Source: Parathalassolituus penaei
GTDB lineage: Bacteria > Pseudomonadota > Gammaproteobacteria > Pseudomonadales > Oceanobacteraceae
Length of the DNA: 64,000 nt
Assembly (NCBI RefSeq): GCF_026626885.1
Contig: NZ_JAPNOA010000058.1
Span: 261,262-325,261 of the forward strand
Reading direction: 5' to 3'
The stretch's first letter is position 1. Each line of letters begins with the position of its first letter. The notes under the pieces were generated by a model, which was given only the letters and a program-made list of their open reading frames with translations, had not been told where the DNA came from and did not search any database. Below are positions 26,695-35,905 of this stretch, piece by piece. Position numbers and translations under genes: made by a program.

Positions 26695-28533
26695 ATGCTG
26701 TCCAAACTCACCGGTTTCCGCCAGAGCCTGTTATTGCTGGTTGTGATTACCACCCTCGGCTTCACCATGCTGGTGGGGACAGCCCTGACGGCATTCCGGG
26801 GCCAGGCCGATGCCTCCGAGCAGGTGGCGAAAATCAACCATGAACTGCTGGAGCTGTCCAATCTGCACTCCGGTATTGTGGCGGTGCCGATGGACACGGC
26901 GTCCACTGCCGATATTGATCGGGTGCGTCAGGAAGGGCTGAAATATCTCGACCATCTCAAGCTGGATGGTGTGCATCTGGCGTCCAACATCACAGATTCT
27001 TTTAATACCTGGACTGATCAGGTCTTAAAAGCCCGCACCTGGCGCGAAACGATTGGTATTGATGACAAAACAGGGTTCAGAGCAGATCTGGCAGAAACCA
27101 TGGCCGTGATCAAAAGCAGTATCTTCAGTCATATGCGGCCGCAGTTTGATGAGCTGGTGGTTGCTATTGACGAAATGCTGGTCGAACGCACGGTCGAATC
27201 GGTCAATCGGGTAAACGAAAAGCAGGAGGCTTTGCGAACTCTGGTGAACTATCTGGGGGTTAACGACGAGTTTGACGAAATCCTCACCGATAACGAAAGC
27301 GCGATGGAGAAGTTGCAGGATGCCATTATGGAATATGCGGGAGCTCATGATCAGGCCTTGGCTGCCTTGGCGGCTATTCACGACATGATCGATCAGCAGG
27401 AAAGCATTCTGAATCGGGAGCTTGATGCGGCCCATGTGGCTGCCGATGCCATGGTCGATCGTACCCGTATCACGATTCTTTCAACCGGGATTGTAGTGGC
27501 GCTGGTCAGTGGGCTGCTGCTGCTGCTGATCTGGCGTAAGGCGACCCGAACTCTTGGCCGCACGCTGAAAATTCTGGAGCTGATTGCTGCCGGTGACCTG
27601 ACCCAGCGTATGCCGGAAAGTGCTGAGCGGAACGATGACTTTGATCGCCTTGGGCGCGCCGTTAACGAACTGACCCAGCGTCTGGGTGGTGTTCTTGGTG
27701 AAGTAAAACGCAGTAGTCAGACCTTGCAGCAACATTCCGCCGAGCTTGATCAGGTTCTTAATCGCCAGACGCGCAGCAGTGAAGAAACCGAACAGGAAAC
27801 TCGTCAGGTTGCCGATGCCATCCAGCAGGTGAGTGACACCGTCGACGGTATGGCACACGCGCTGGACGAAACCAACCGCTTGTCGACCCAGGCCCAGAGT
27901 GCCACCGACAAGGGCGGTCGGGTAATCAATACTGCGTTGGGCTCTCTCGAACACCTGTCCACCATGTTCGATGAGTTACAGCAGCAACTCGATAACCTCA
28001 ATGCGTCCTCCAGCCGGGTGGACGGTGTGACTGCCATGATTGGTGGCCTGGCTGAACAGACCAACCTGCTGGCGCTTAACGCTGCTATTGAGTCTGCCCG
28101 TGCGGGTGAGGCTGGTCGTGGTTTCTCAGTGGTGGCTGACGAGGTACGGGCGCTGGCGGAAAAAACCGTCAATGCGACCGGCAACATCAATCACATCATT
28201 CAGGACATGCAGGCGCAGCTCAAGCAGCTGCTGGAAACCATGTCGCAGGGCCGCAATCAGGTGAACAGCAGTCGCAAATTGGGTGATGAGGCCATTCACG
28301 AGATGCAGCAAATCGCCTCACTGTTCTCGCAGGTGAGTGAACGTAATCGTCAGCAAGCCGCCAGTGTGGATGCCATTGCTCGCACAACCCGGGACAACGT
28401 CAGCGGCCTTGGCCGCGTGGTTGGCAAGGTAGCCGACGGCACTGGCGGATTACGTAATATCCGCCAGTTCTCCGGCAATGTGGTGCAGCACTCCAGCCGT
28501 TTGCTGGACCAGACGGGCCAGTTCCGCTGTTAA
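26695..28533 (+). CDS. Methyl-accepting chemotaxis protein
   Basis: 612 aa transmembrane chemoreceptor. A first membrane helix lies at about 14-36, then a helical periplasmic sensor of about 220 residues (no Cache/PAS beta pattern; more like a four-helix or extended helical bundle). The second membrane helix is at about 259-280 ([19 protein letters not shown]). A HAMP domain follows, then a long signalling domain with the highly conserved hairpin [27 protein letters not shown]. No C-terminal CheR/CheB tether pentapeptide. AGGAG precedes the ATG at 26695. It lies inside the flagellar region between flgH and flgI. The ligand is unknown. Confidence 0.93.
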   Translation: MLSKLTGFRQSLLLLVVITTLGFTMLVGTALTAFRGQADASEQVAKINHELLELSNLHSGIVAVPMDTASTADIDRVRQEGLKYLDHLKLDGVHLASNITDSFNTWTDQVLKARTWRETIGIDDKTGFRADLAETMAVIKSSIFSHMRPQFDELVVAIDEMLVERTVESVNRVNEKQEALRTLVNYLGVNDEFDEILTDNESAMEKLQDAIMEYAGAHDQALAALAAIHDMIDQQESILNRELDAAHVAADAMVDRTRITILSTGIVVALVSGLLLLLIWRKATRTLGRTLKILELIAAGDLTQRMPESAERNDDFDRLGRAVNELTQRLGGVLGEVKRSSQTLQQHSAELDQVLNRQTRSSEETEQETRQVADAIQQVSDTVDGMAHALDETNRLSTQAQSATDKGGRVINTALGSLEHLSTMFDELQQQLDNLNASSSRVDGVTAMIGGLAEQTNLLALNAAIESARAGEAGRGFSVVADEVRALAEKTVNATGNINHIIQDMQAQLKQLLETMSQGRNQVNSSRKLGDEAIHEMQQIASLFSQVSERNRQQAASVDAIARTTRDNVSGLGRVVGKVADGTGGLRNIRQFSGNVVQHSSRLLDQTGQFRC

Positions 28534-28548
28534 CGCGGGCTGATTCGG

Positions 28549-29520
28549 CTACTGGTCCGCTGGGCTTTTGACTTCTGCATACAGCTGGTGGCTGCCGTCG
28601 AGGTTCATCTGGATGACCTGATACGGCGTGAAGTCATTCCCCATCTCCATGCCAGGGCTGCCAACCGGCATACCCGGAACGCTCAGGCCCATGGCACCGG
28701 CAGGTGGTGCAGCGAGGAACTGTTCAACGTAACGGGCCGGTACGTGGCCTTCAAACACGTAACCCTGTGGCGAGAGGGCTGTGTGGCAGGAGCGCAGGGT
28801 AGGGTTGATGCCCAGCTGGTCTTTCAGAGAATCCATATCCGCCATGTTCTGGGTGCGGGTGTGAAGCCCCTTCTGTTCCAGGTGCTGAACCCAGTCACCG
28901 CAGCAACCGCAGGTCGGGCTTTTGAAGACTCGCAGGCCATCGAACTGGGCGGTATCGCGATCATCGCTGCTGCTATTGGCTTGTTCAGGCACCTGTGGGG
29001 TGCTGCTGGCCTGGCGGTCGGCATCAGCGAGGGCCCGCACTTCGGGGGTTTCGCTGAGGGCAACCTGTTCGAGGCTGGCCGCTGTGGCGGCTGCTTCTGC
29101 ACTGGTCGGGGTACTGGTATCAACCGGGGTATTGCTCGACGCTATTGTGGTATCGGCACTGGTATCCGCAGTACCAGCTGCCGTTACATCCGCTGTTGGC
29201 GTTTCAGCGGCTGGCACGGTGTCTGTCACGGCGTCTGTTGATGCAGCCGTCACAGCGGATGCAGTGGTGGACTGTGTAATAGTGGATGGTGCAGTAGTAG
29301 ATGGTGCAGTGGCGGTTCCAGATGAATCGGATGACAACTTCGCCACGTCCTGCTCAGCAGGCGCAACCGGTGCCGGGGCAGATGCCTCGCCAGCAGCGGT
29401 TTCTTCGACATTTTCTGTGGTGTCGGCAGATGACTCCGGAGATTCCGCGGTACAGGCCAGCAAGAATCCGGAGACTGCAATCGACAACAGCAGCAGTCGC
29501 AGATGAATAAGAATGTTCAA
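28549..29520 (-). CDS. DUF411 domain lipoprotein with long low-complexity linker
   Basis: About 323 aa. The N terminus is a lipoprotein signal with GFLLAC as lipobox. Residues ~30-190 are a Ser/Thr/Ala/Pro-rich linker of low complexity. The C-terminal ~120 residues are a DUF411 domain with FKSPTCGCCGDWVQHLEQKG, a CxCC-type metal-binding loop in a thioredoxin-like position, and SCHTALSPQGYVFEGHVPA. DUF411 proteins are usually linked to copper or other soft-metal handling. Start: TTG at 29520 with AAGGAG 7 bases upstream is preferred; a GTG at 29541 gives seven more residues. It lies opposite the flagellar genes, between the chemoreceptor and flgI, an odd place for a metal protein. Confidence 0.75.
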   Translation of the reverse strand: MNILIHLRLLLLSIAVSGFLLACTAESPESSADTTENVEETAAGEASAPAPVAPAEQDVAKLSSDSSGTATAPSTTAPSTITQSTTASAVTAASTDAVTDTVPAAETPTADVTAAGTADTSADTTIASSNTPVDTSTPTSAEAAATAASLEQVALSETPEVRALADADRQASSTPQVPEQANSSSDDRDTAQFDGLRVFKSPTCGCCGDWVQHLEQKGLHTRTQNMADMDSLKDQLGINPTLRSCHTALSPQGYVFEGHVPARYVEQFLAAPPAGAMGLSVPGMPVGSPGMEMGNDFTPYQVIQMNLDGSHQLYAEVKSPADQ

Positions 29521-29691
29521 GACCAGGCTCCTTTGCGGCACGGGTCACATGGGGGTGTTTCGGGGCGGCAGGATAGCAGCAGAACCGGCATGAGTGGAGT
29601 GCTTTTGCGCCAGTTTCGTCCGACAGTCAGGTTGTCTTGAGGTTCCGAGCGTCATGACACTCTTGATGGGTTTCCAATAGTCCGGCGAGGC

Positions 29692-29707
29692 TGGCACAGC
29701 TCTCGCA
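29692..29707 (+). promoter_or_regulatory. Sigma-54 promoter of flgI
   Basis: TGGCACAGCTCTCGCA has GG-N10-GC spacing and a perfect -24 box; the -12 box is TCGCA rather than TTGCA. It lies 160 bases before flgI in the 348-base gap after the DUF411 gene, in which no other feature is seen. Confidence 0.7.
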
Positions 29708-29868
29708 ATAGTTGTGTTAAAGCCGTGAAAAAACAGCGTAAAGCGGGAGTAAATCCCCTGAAAACCTGTTTTTCCGGCTCTCTGGGGCTTTGAACGACGG
29801 ATTGTTGACGCCAGAACATTGGATGTCGATGCGGTGCAGAGCTCTTACAACCGACGGAGACCAGAATT

Positions 29869-30963
29869 ATGCCCAGTCGAATCCTCACGGCCTTGTGCCT
29901 GTTGCTCAGTGTCAGCCTGGCACAGGCCGAACGTATCAAGGACATCACCAGTATTGCCGGTGTGCGCTCCAACCAGCTGATTGGTTATGGCCTGGTCGTG
30001 GGGCTCGATGGCACCGGTGACAAGGCGCCGTTCACCACCCAGACCTTCCGCAACATGATGGCGGAATTCGGGATTACGGTGCCCGCCGGTACTGACCCGA
30101 AATTGAAAAACGTGGCAGCGGTATCGGTTACCACCGATTTGCCGCCGTTTGCCAAACCGGGCCAGCGGGTGGATGTTACCGTGTCTTCGCTGGGCAACGC
30201 CAAAAGCCTGCGCGGTGGCCAATTGCTGTTTACCGCCCTGAAAGGAGCAGACGGCAACATCTACGCGGTGGCACAGGGCAACCTGGTGGTTGGTGGGTTG
30301 GGGGTTGAGGGGAATGATGGCTCCAGGGTGACCATCAATATTCCGAGCGTGGGGCGCATCCCCAATGGCGCGACGGTAGAGCAGACGGTACCAACGTCGT
30401 TTGCCAGTGGTGACAGCCTGATTTTTAACCTCGATCAGCCGGACTTCACCACCGCCAATGCGCTGGTCGACAAGATCAACAGCATGATGGGGCCGGGGAC
30501 CGCTGAAGCACTGGATGCTACCTCGGTGCGAGTCAGTGCTCCGCGTGATACCAGTCAGCGGGTGAGCTATCTGGCGATGATCGAGAACCTGGAAATTGAA
30601 ACCGGTGATGATCGTGCCAAGGTCGTGATCAACTCCCGTACCGGCACCATTGTGATGGGCCAGCATGTGCGGGTTGATCCGGTGGCAGTGACCCACGGCA
30701 GCATGACCGTCACCATTAACGAAAATCTGGCGGTGTCGCAACCGAACGCGTTGGCCAACGGCTCAACCGTAGTGGTGCCACAAACCAGCATCAATATCAG
30801 CAACGGCGGCGACAACCGGATGTTCAAGTTCGGTGGCACTGTGACGCTGGAAGAAGTGATCAAGGCCGTTAACGAGATCGGCACGGCGCCCGGTGATCTG
30901 ATGGCCATTCTGGAAGCCATGAAGCAGGCAGGTGCCTTGCGTGCGGAGTTGATTGTTATATGA
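29869..30963 (+). CDS. flgI: Flagellar P-ring protein
   Basis: 364 aa. FlgI forms the peptidoglycan-level P ring. A cleavable signal ([20 protein letters not shown]) is followed by the family signature [31 protein letters not shown]. Further matches are [25 protein letters not shown] and the C-terminal [44 protein letters not shown] precedes the ATG. The last codon overlaps the start of the next small gene by 4 bases. It has its own sigma-54 promoter because it has been separated from flgH. Confidence 0.97.
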   Translation: MPSRILTALCLLLSVSLAQAERIKDITSIAGVRSNQLIGYGLVVGLDGTGDKAPFTTQTFRNMMAEFGITVPAGTDPKLKNVAAVSVTTDLPPFAKPGQRVDVTVSSLGNAKSLRGGQLLFTALKGADGNIYAVAQGNLVVGGLGVEGNDGSRVTINIPSVGRIPNGATVEQTVPTSFASGDSLIFNLDQPDFTTANALVDKINSMMGPGTAEALDATSVRVSAPRDTSQRVSYLAMIENLEIETGDDRAKVVINSRTGTIVMGQHVRVDPVAVTHGSMTVTINENLAVSQPNALANGSTVVVPQTSINISNGGDNRMFKFGGTVTLEEVIKAVNEIGTAPGDLMAILEAMKQAGALRAELIVI

Positions 30964-31286
30964 ATACAGCCAGCAGTAACGATTACAACAATGGTCTTTT
31001 TGAAGAAATCCGTCTGCTCAGCAGCGAAATCCAGTCGTTGCTACGGCAGGGGGTACGCGACGGCGTGAACGAACGGATTGTGTACCGTGACGGTATCTTG
31101 CGCGCCTGGTTTGCGTCGGTGAAAAGCAGTATCGACCTGACCCGTCAGCAGCAGGACTTTCTGGAAAATCTGCTGGAGGTTGAAAAGGCTCTGCTCGAAC
31201 AAATCCGGGACGAACAGTCGACGCTCGCCAGTCACCAGCGCGGCCATAAACAGACCCGCCATTATCAGAGTATGAGTCGCCACTGA
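30960..31286 (+). CDS. Small helical protein between flgI and flgJ (chaperone-like?)
   Basis: 108 aa, not recognised by sequence. It appears all-helical: [37 protein letters not shown], then [27 protein letters not shown], with a basic, His-rich tail. Translation is coupled to flgI (ATGA overlap), so it belongs to the flagellar programme. Size, charge pattern and amphipathic helices recall FlgN/FliT-type export chaperones, which would suit this gene's place upstream of the very large FlgK; that is inference only. Confidence 0.7.
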   Translation: MNTASSNDYNNGLFEEIRLLSSEIQSLLRQGVRDGVNERIVYRDGILRAWFASVKSSIDLTRQQQDFLENLLEVEKALLEQIRDEQSTLASHQRGHKQTRHYQSMSRH

Positions 31287-31496
31287 CCCTGATTGCTTGT
31301 CTCTGTAACGGTTAACCGCTTCCGGTTAACCCTTGATCCCGCGTTCCACCGGTGGTGGCCAGACGGTTGTCTCCCCCGTCTGGCCACCATTTCCTTGAAC
31401 GTCATCGAGTCGTTAGCCTCCTGCTCGATCTGGTGAGCGTTCGTTAATCGCCAATCCCCGTTTTGATCAAAAAACCGCCTGTTAACCTCCTATAGC

Positions 31497-31512
31497 TGGC
31501 AAGCCTTTTGCT
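31497..31512 (+). promoter_or_regulatory. Sigma-54 promoter of flgJ-flgK-flgL
   Basis: TGGCAAGCCTTTTGCT has GG-N10-GC spacing and a consensus TTGCT -12 box. It lies 35 bases upstream of the flgJ ATG in the 261-base gap after the small flgI-linked gene. Confidence 0.8.
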
Positions 31513-31547
31513 GAATACCGGAATAGTGTCAATTTTCCGGAACCATC

Positions 31548-32849
31548 ATGCTGCTGAATCCCGCCAACACATCGTCAGAGAGTCGTCAGACACTGCCCGC
31601 CAGTGCCAACGTGCGCGCTGGTAATGCGGGTGATGCTGGTGCCGTGTACACCGATCTCAACAGCCTGCAGTCGATCCGTCAGATCGGCAAAGCCGACCAG
31701 TCAGCCGCCTTGATGCAGGTATCCAAGCAGTTTGAGTCGATGTTTGTGAACATGATGCTGACCTCCATGCGTCAGGCTAACGAGGTGTTTTCCGAAGACT
31801 CCCTGTTTGATTCACCGGAAGCATCGTTTTACGAAGGCATGCTCGATAACCAGATGGCGCTGAAGTTGTCCGGGCAGGGCGGCGGTCGTGGTATTGGTCT
31901 GGCTGATGTGATTCACCGTCAGCTGCTGGGCCAGTACGGCCAAGGCGAAAGCGGTGACAAAACCTCCAAAACCATTGCTGCCCTTGATGCTGATCCAACC
32001 CAGGCGCGTCTGGACCAGAGCAAGTTGTGGTCGCGGCGGGTAGCGAGCCCGCCACTGCGGCGTGCCATGGCGGAAGTCGACGAAGTATTGGCGCGTCAGC
32101 AGGGCGCCGGTGATACCAGCACTTCTGTGCGTAATCGCAGCGCGCTGGCCCAAAATGCAGAAGTTACCCTGACCGGTATTTCCACCTTTGTGGTTTCCAG
32201 TACAACCCCAGGTAATGCGGTGAATACACCACAGCGCCTGAGCAGCGCCAACTTGCGCGTGCAGGGCACCCAGCCAGCGGCAACCAGTGCTGGTGGCAAG
32301 GGGCAACAGTTTGCCTCCCCGGAAGAATTTGTTGCCGCCCTTTATCCTCACGCGGCCGCCGTCGGCGAAGAGCTGGGCGTTGACCCCCGTGCGATTGTGG
32401 CTCAGGCCGCGCTCGAAACCGGCTGGGGCAAACACATGATTCAGGACGCCAAGGGTAATAACAGTTTCAACTTCTTTGGTATCAAGGCCGGTTCCAGCTG
32501 GGATGGAGACTCGGTAACGGTCACCACTCACGAAGTTCGTAATGGCGTCACCCTGAAAGAGAAAGCCGCATTTCGCTCCTACGATTCGCTGGAAGATGGT
32601 CTGCGTGACTATGTGAGTTTCTTGCAGAACAGCCGTTATCAGGATGCCATCGGCCAGGGCATGGGTGCCGACCAGTATGGTTACGCCCTGCAGAAAGCCG
32701 GTTACGCCACCGACCCGCATTACGGCGAGAAGATTCGTCAGATCGCCCGCGGCGATTTGCTCAATCAGGCATTGCCAGATCTCGATGCCGTCAGCGTCAA
32801 AACGACCACCACACCTGCCAACCCTTTTAACTCTGCTGATAAGGAATAA
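31548..32849 (+). CDS. flgJ: Rod-scaffold / peptidoglycan hydrolase
   Basis: 433 aa, somewhat longer than the usual 310-400. The N-terminal rod-cap domain (QVSKQFESMFVNMMLTSMRQAN, then FYEGMLDNQMALKLSGQGGGRGIGL) helps rod assembly. A Ser/Thr-rich linker of about 150 residues follows. The C-terminal ~170 residues are the glucosaminidase domain with AIVAQAALETGWGKHMI, whose Glu is catalytic, and NSFNFFGIKAGSSWDGDSV. This dual form is typical of beta- and gammaproteobacteria. It is the first gene behind its own sigma-54 promoter; flgK follows after 5 bases. Confidence 0.95.
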   Translation: MLLNPANTSSESRQTLPASANVRAGNAGDAGAVYTDLNSLQSIRQIGKADQSAALMQVSKQFESMFVNMMLTSMRQANEVFSEDSLFDSPEASFYEGMLDNQMALKLSGQGGGRGIGLADVIHRQLLGQYGQGESGDKTSKTIAALDADPTQARLDQSKLWSRRVASPPLRRAMAEVDEVLARQQGAGDTSTSVRNRSALAQNAEVTLTGISTFVVSSTTPGNAVNTPQRLSSANLRVQGTQPAATSAGGKGQQFASPEEFVAALYPHAAAVGEELGVDPRAIVAQAALETGWGKHMIQDAKGNNSFNFFGIKAGSSWDGDSVTVTTHEVRNGVTLKEKAAFRSYDSLEDGLRDYVSFLQNSRYQDAIGQGMGADQYGYALQKAGYATDPHYGEKIRQIARGDLLNQALPDLDAVSVKTTTTPANPFNSADKE

Positions 32850-32854
32850 TCAGG

Positions 32855-35836
32855 ATGCCGGATATTCTCAATATTGCTATTTCCGGTCTCAAAGCCCAAC
32901 AGACTGCGCTGTCGATAACCGGTAACAACATCACCAATGCGGGGACGGAAGGCTACAGCCGCCAGACCGTCAGTTTTACCGAAAACAACAGCCAGTATCG
33001 GGGTGGGGTCTGGGTTGGTTCCGGGGTAACGGTGGATTCGGTCCGGCGTATTTATGACGAGTTCCTGACTGGCCAGCTGCGCTCGGATACCTCAGAGTTC
33101 AATGAGCAGGACACACTGGCCTCGTACGCCCAGCAGATCGACAGTTTGCTGGCGGATTCCGCGACCGGTATCCAGCCTGGGCTGGAATCCTATTTTGATG
33201 CCATGCAAACCGTGGTCGATGATCCGTCATCACTGGCCGGGCGTGAGGTGCTGATCAGCCAGGCGTCCGCTCTGACCGACCGTTTTGATGTGATCAGCGA
33301 CCAGCTGCAACAGCAGAATCAGGTATTAAACGGCCAGATGGCCGTTATGGCCCAGCAGGTCACCGCAATTGCCGAGTCGATTGCCAGCCTCAACCAGGAC
33401 ATCCAGTTTGCCGTGGGTTATGCGCAGGGGGATGAACCCAACGCCCTGATGGACCAGCGCGATCGTCTGATTCTGCAGTTGTCAGAGCTGGTGGATGTCA
33501 ACGTAGTGGATCAGGGTGATAACCGTCTCAACGTGTTTATTGGTAACGGTCAGGCGTTAGTGGTCGGCAATGACTTTAATACCCTCTACGCCGATGACGG
33601 TTCCAGCGATCCCAGCCGCGCCGATCTGTATCTGAAAAAGGGCGAGGAGGTGATTCCGGTAACCAACGAAATCTCCGGTGGCACTCTGGGTGGCACGTTG
33701 GCGTTTCGTAACCAGATTCTCGACCCGGTGATCAACCAGCTCGGCAAGATGGCGCTGGTGATTGCCGAAACCGTTAACGAGCAACACAAGATGGGCCTCG
33801 ACTACGAAGGTCTGCTGGGGCAGAACTTCTTTCAGGACATCAACAGCAGTGACGCGGTTTACAACCGCGCGTTAGGGGACGATGGCAACGCCAACCCCGA
33901 CGATCGTGTATTAAGTGTGTGGATCACCGATGCTGGCAGCCTGACTGCCAGCGATTATCAACTGGAGTTTGTTGGCCCGGATAACTACAACTACCGGATT
34001 CGTCAGGTCGATACCAACGAGATTGTGCAGAAAGGGGCGATTACCGGCCTGTTCCCGGAAACCATAAGCCTGCCCGGTTTTGAAATCCGCCTCGAAGATG
34101 GCAGTTTTCAGGCGGGTGATGAATTCCGCATCCTGCCGACCCGTAACGAAGCCACAGCTATGGAAGTGGCAGTGACCCGGCCGGAGCAGGTCGCGCTGGC
34201 AGCGCCGATTGTGACCGATGCTGCTATCGGTAACCGTGGCTCAGCGACTATCAGTCAGGGTTCTGTTGATTCGCTGGATACCATCGCCTTTGATCAGCTC
34301 GGGCAGATGACGCCACCGCTGCTGATCCGGTTCACCTCGGCAACCACTTACGACGTGCTGGATAACACCGACCCCGGTAATCCGGTGCCGCTGTTTCCGC
34401 CGATTGCCAACCAGACCTACGTGCCGGGGATCAATAACGTGATCAACCTCGGTAATCCTGACCAGACCGCCTTGACCAGTTACAACGGCCAGTTACCGAT
34501 TCGCCCGACCTATCAGGCCGATCCTCCAGCAGCACAGGTGGCGGCGGTGAATGGTCTGGCCTCGCAGCGTTTCAGCATCAGTGTCACTGATCCGGATACC
34601 GGTGTGACCAGCAAGTTGCCCGATCTTAATACGGCCCCCAACAGCTCGGCGCGTTCCATTGCTGAACAGCTGAGCAAGTATGAGGGCATCAGCGCTTCCG
34701 CCCGTACCACCATGGAAATCACCGATTTCACCAAGGATGCCAACGGCTTTTTGCCGCTGGAAATCAGCCTGAACGGAGTGGTCCTGACCGATACCCTAGG
34801 GCCTGGGCAAAGCAAATACGACAGCACTTACCCGCAAGAAGTGGCCGATCCGATGACGCCCGATTTTCTGGCCGAGCGTATCAACGCCAACTACGACTTC
34901 CAGAAGCTGGGGATTACCGCCCGTTCCGATGGTGGCACGCTCACCATTATTGCCCTCAACGGTGATGATCTGGCGCTGGAAGTGAATGGTGATCATGGTG
35001 ACGGCTTTGCCGTCAGTAACGGTCAGGACATTAGTCTTACCCGTACCGGTGAGTCTCCCTATCAGGTGTTAAATGAATACGAAGGGTACGATTTCAGCAA
35101 GGGTGGGCCGTACAGCTGGTCGTTTGATATTGAAAACCAGGGCTCGTTTGAGATCTCGCTGAGCGAGAACTACGAAACCGGTGAAGACATGCTGGCGGGG
35201 GTTCGTGAAGCCCTGCGGACGGCCGGTTTTGCCTTTAACGGTGATCTGGATGTGGCCATTAACGAACGTGGTGAAATCAGTTTCCAGAGTCGGATGGCCG
35301 TTAACGGCACCGGTGTTTATGGCTCATCCAAGCTGACCCTTGGTGGCCAGGTCAAGATTGTGCTGGACGACGGCGTGAACCTCACCAGCAATACCAATGG
35401 CAACAACCTGTTCCCGGCCGACCTGCAACCGGTTGAAACCTGGATGGGGATCAACGTCAGCATTTATGGGCAGGTGATGGCGGGGGACGAGTTCACCATT
35501 GGCAGCAACCTTAATGCTGCGTCCGATAACCGTAACGCCCAGCTGTTATCTGACCTGCAGAACATCGACACCGTTAATGGCAACAGTACCTACTCGCAGG
35601 CGTATGCGTCGGTGGTGGAACGGGTGGGGGCGATTACCAGCCGCGCCCAGACCAACCGTGATTCTTCGGAAGTGCTGATGACCACTTCGCAGGAAGCGTT
35701 GGCCAGTCTGAGTGGCGTTAACCTTGATGAAGAGGCGGCGGCCCTGATGCAGTACGAACTGGCATACAACGCCAATGCCCAGGTGATTCAGGTCGCGCGC
35801 GACATGTTCGATACCCTGATCGCTACCTTCGGCTGA
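32855..35836 (+). CDS. flgK: Enlarged hook-associated protein 1
   Basis: 993 aa versus about 550-680 in most relatives. FlgK links hook and filament. The N-terminal domain has LNIAISGLKAQQTALSITGNNITNAGTEGYSRQ, and the C-terminal helices SGVNLDEEAAALMQYELAYNANAQVIQVARDMFDTLI. Between about residues 310 and 870 lies a large inserted region with mixed beta segments, including NQTYVPGINNVINLGNP and an EISLNGVVL..LGPGQ portion. Together with the giant FliC and FliD this suggests matched enlargement of the extracellular parts. The frame is continuous and RBS AAGGA precedes the ATG. Confidence 0.95.
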   Translation: MPDILNIAISGLKAQQTALSITGNNITNAGTEGYSRQTVSFTENNSQYRGGVWVGSGVTVDSVRRIYDEFLTGQLRSDTSEFNEQDTLASYAQQIDSLLADSATGIQPGLESYFDAMQTVVDDPSSLAGREVLISQASALTDRFDVISDQLQQQNQVLNGQMAVMAQQVTAIAESIASLNQDIQFAVGYAQGDEPNALMDQRDRLILQLSELVDVNVVDQGDNRLNVFIGNGQALVVGNDFNTLYADDGSSDPSRADLYLKKGEEVIPVTNEISGGTLGGTLAFRNQILDPVINQLGKMALVIAETVNEQHKMGLDYEGLLGQNFFQDINSSDAVYNRALGDDGNANPDDRVLSVWITDAGSLTASDYQLEFVGPDNYNYRIRQVDTNEIVQKGAITGLFPETISLPGFEIRLEDGSFQAGDEFRILPTRNEATAMEVAVTRPEQVALAAPIVTDAAIGNRGSATISQGSVDSLDTIAFDQLGQMTPPLLIRFTSATTYDVLDNTDPGNPVPLFPPIANQTYVPGINNVINLGNPDQTALTSYNGQLPIRPTYQADPPAAQVAAVNGLASQRFSISVTDPDTGVTSKLPDLNTAPNSSARSIAEQLSKYEGISASARTTMEITDFTKDANGFLPLEISLNGVVLTDTLGPGQSKYDSTYPQEVADPMTPDFLAERINANYDFQKLGITARSDGGTLTIIALNGDDLALEVNGDHGDGFAVSNGQDISLTRTGESPYQVLNEYEGYDFSKGGPYSWSFDIENQGSFEISLSENYETGEDMLAGVREALRTAGFAFNGDLDVAINERGEISFQSRMAVNGTGVYGSSKLTLGGQVKIVLDDGVNLTSNTNGNNLFPADLQPVETWMGINVSIYGQVMAGDEFTIGSNLNAASDNRNAQLLSDLQNIDTVNGNSTYSQAYASVVERVGAITSRAQTNRDSSEVLMTTSQEALASLSGVNLDEEAAALMQYELAYNANAQVIQVARDMFDTLIATFG

Positions 35837-35905
35837 GGCGCTGGAGCAGCACAACATTAACTACCGGACAGGCACCAACCTGAGTACAAACCAAGGGAGA
35901 ACAGC

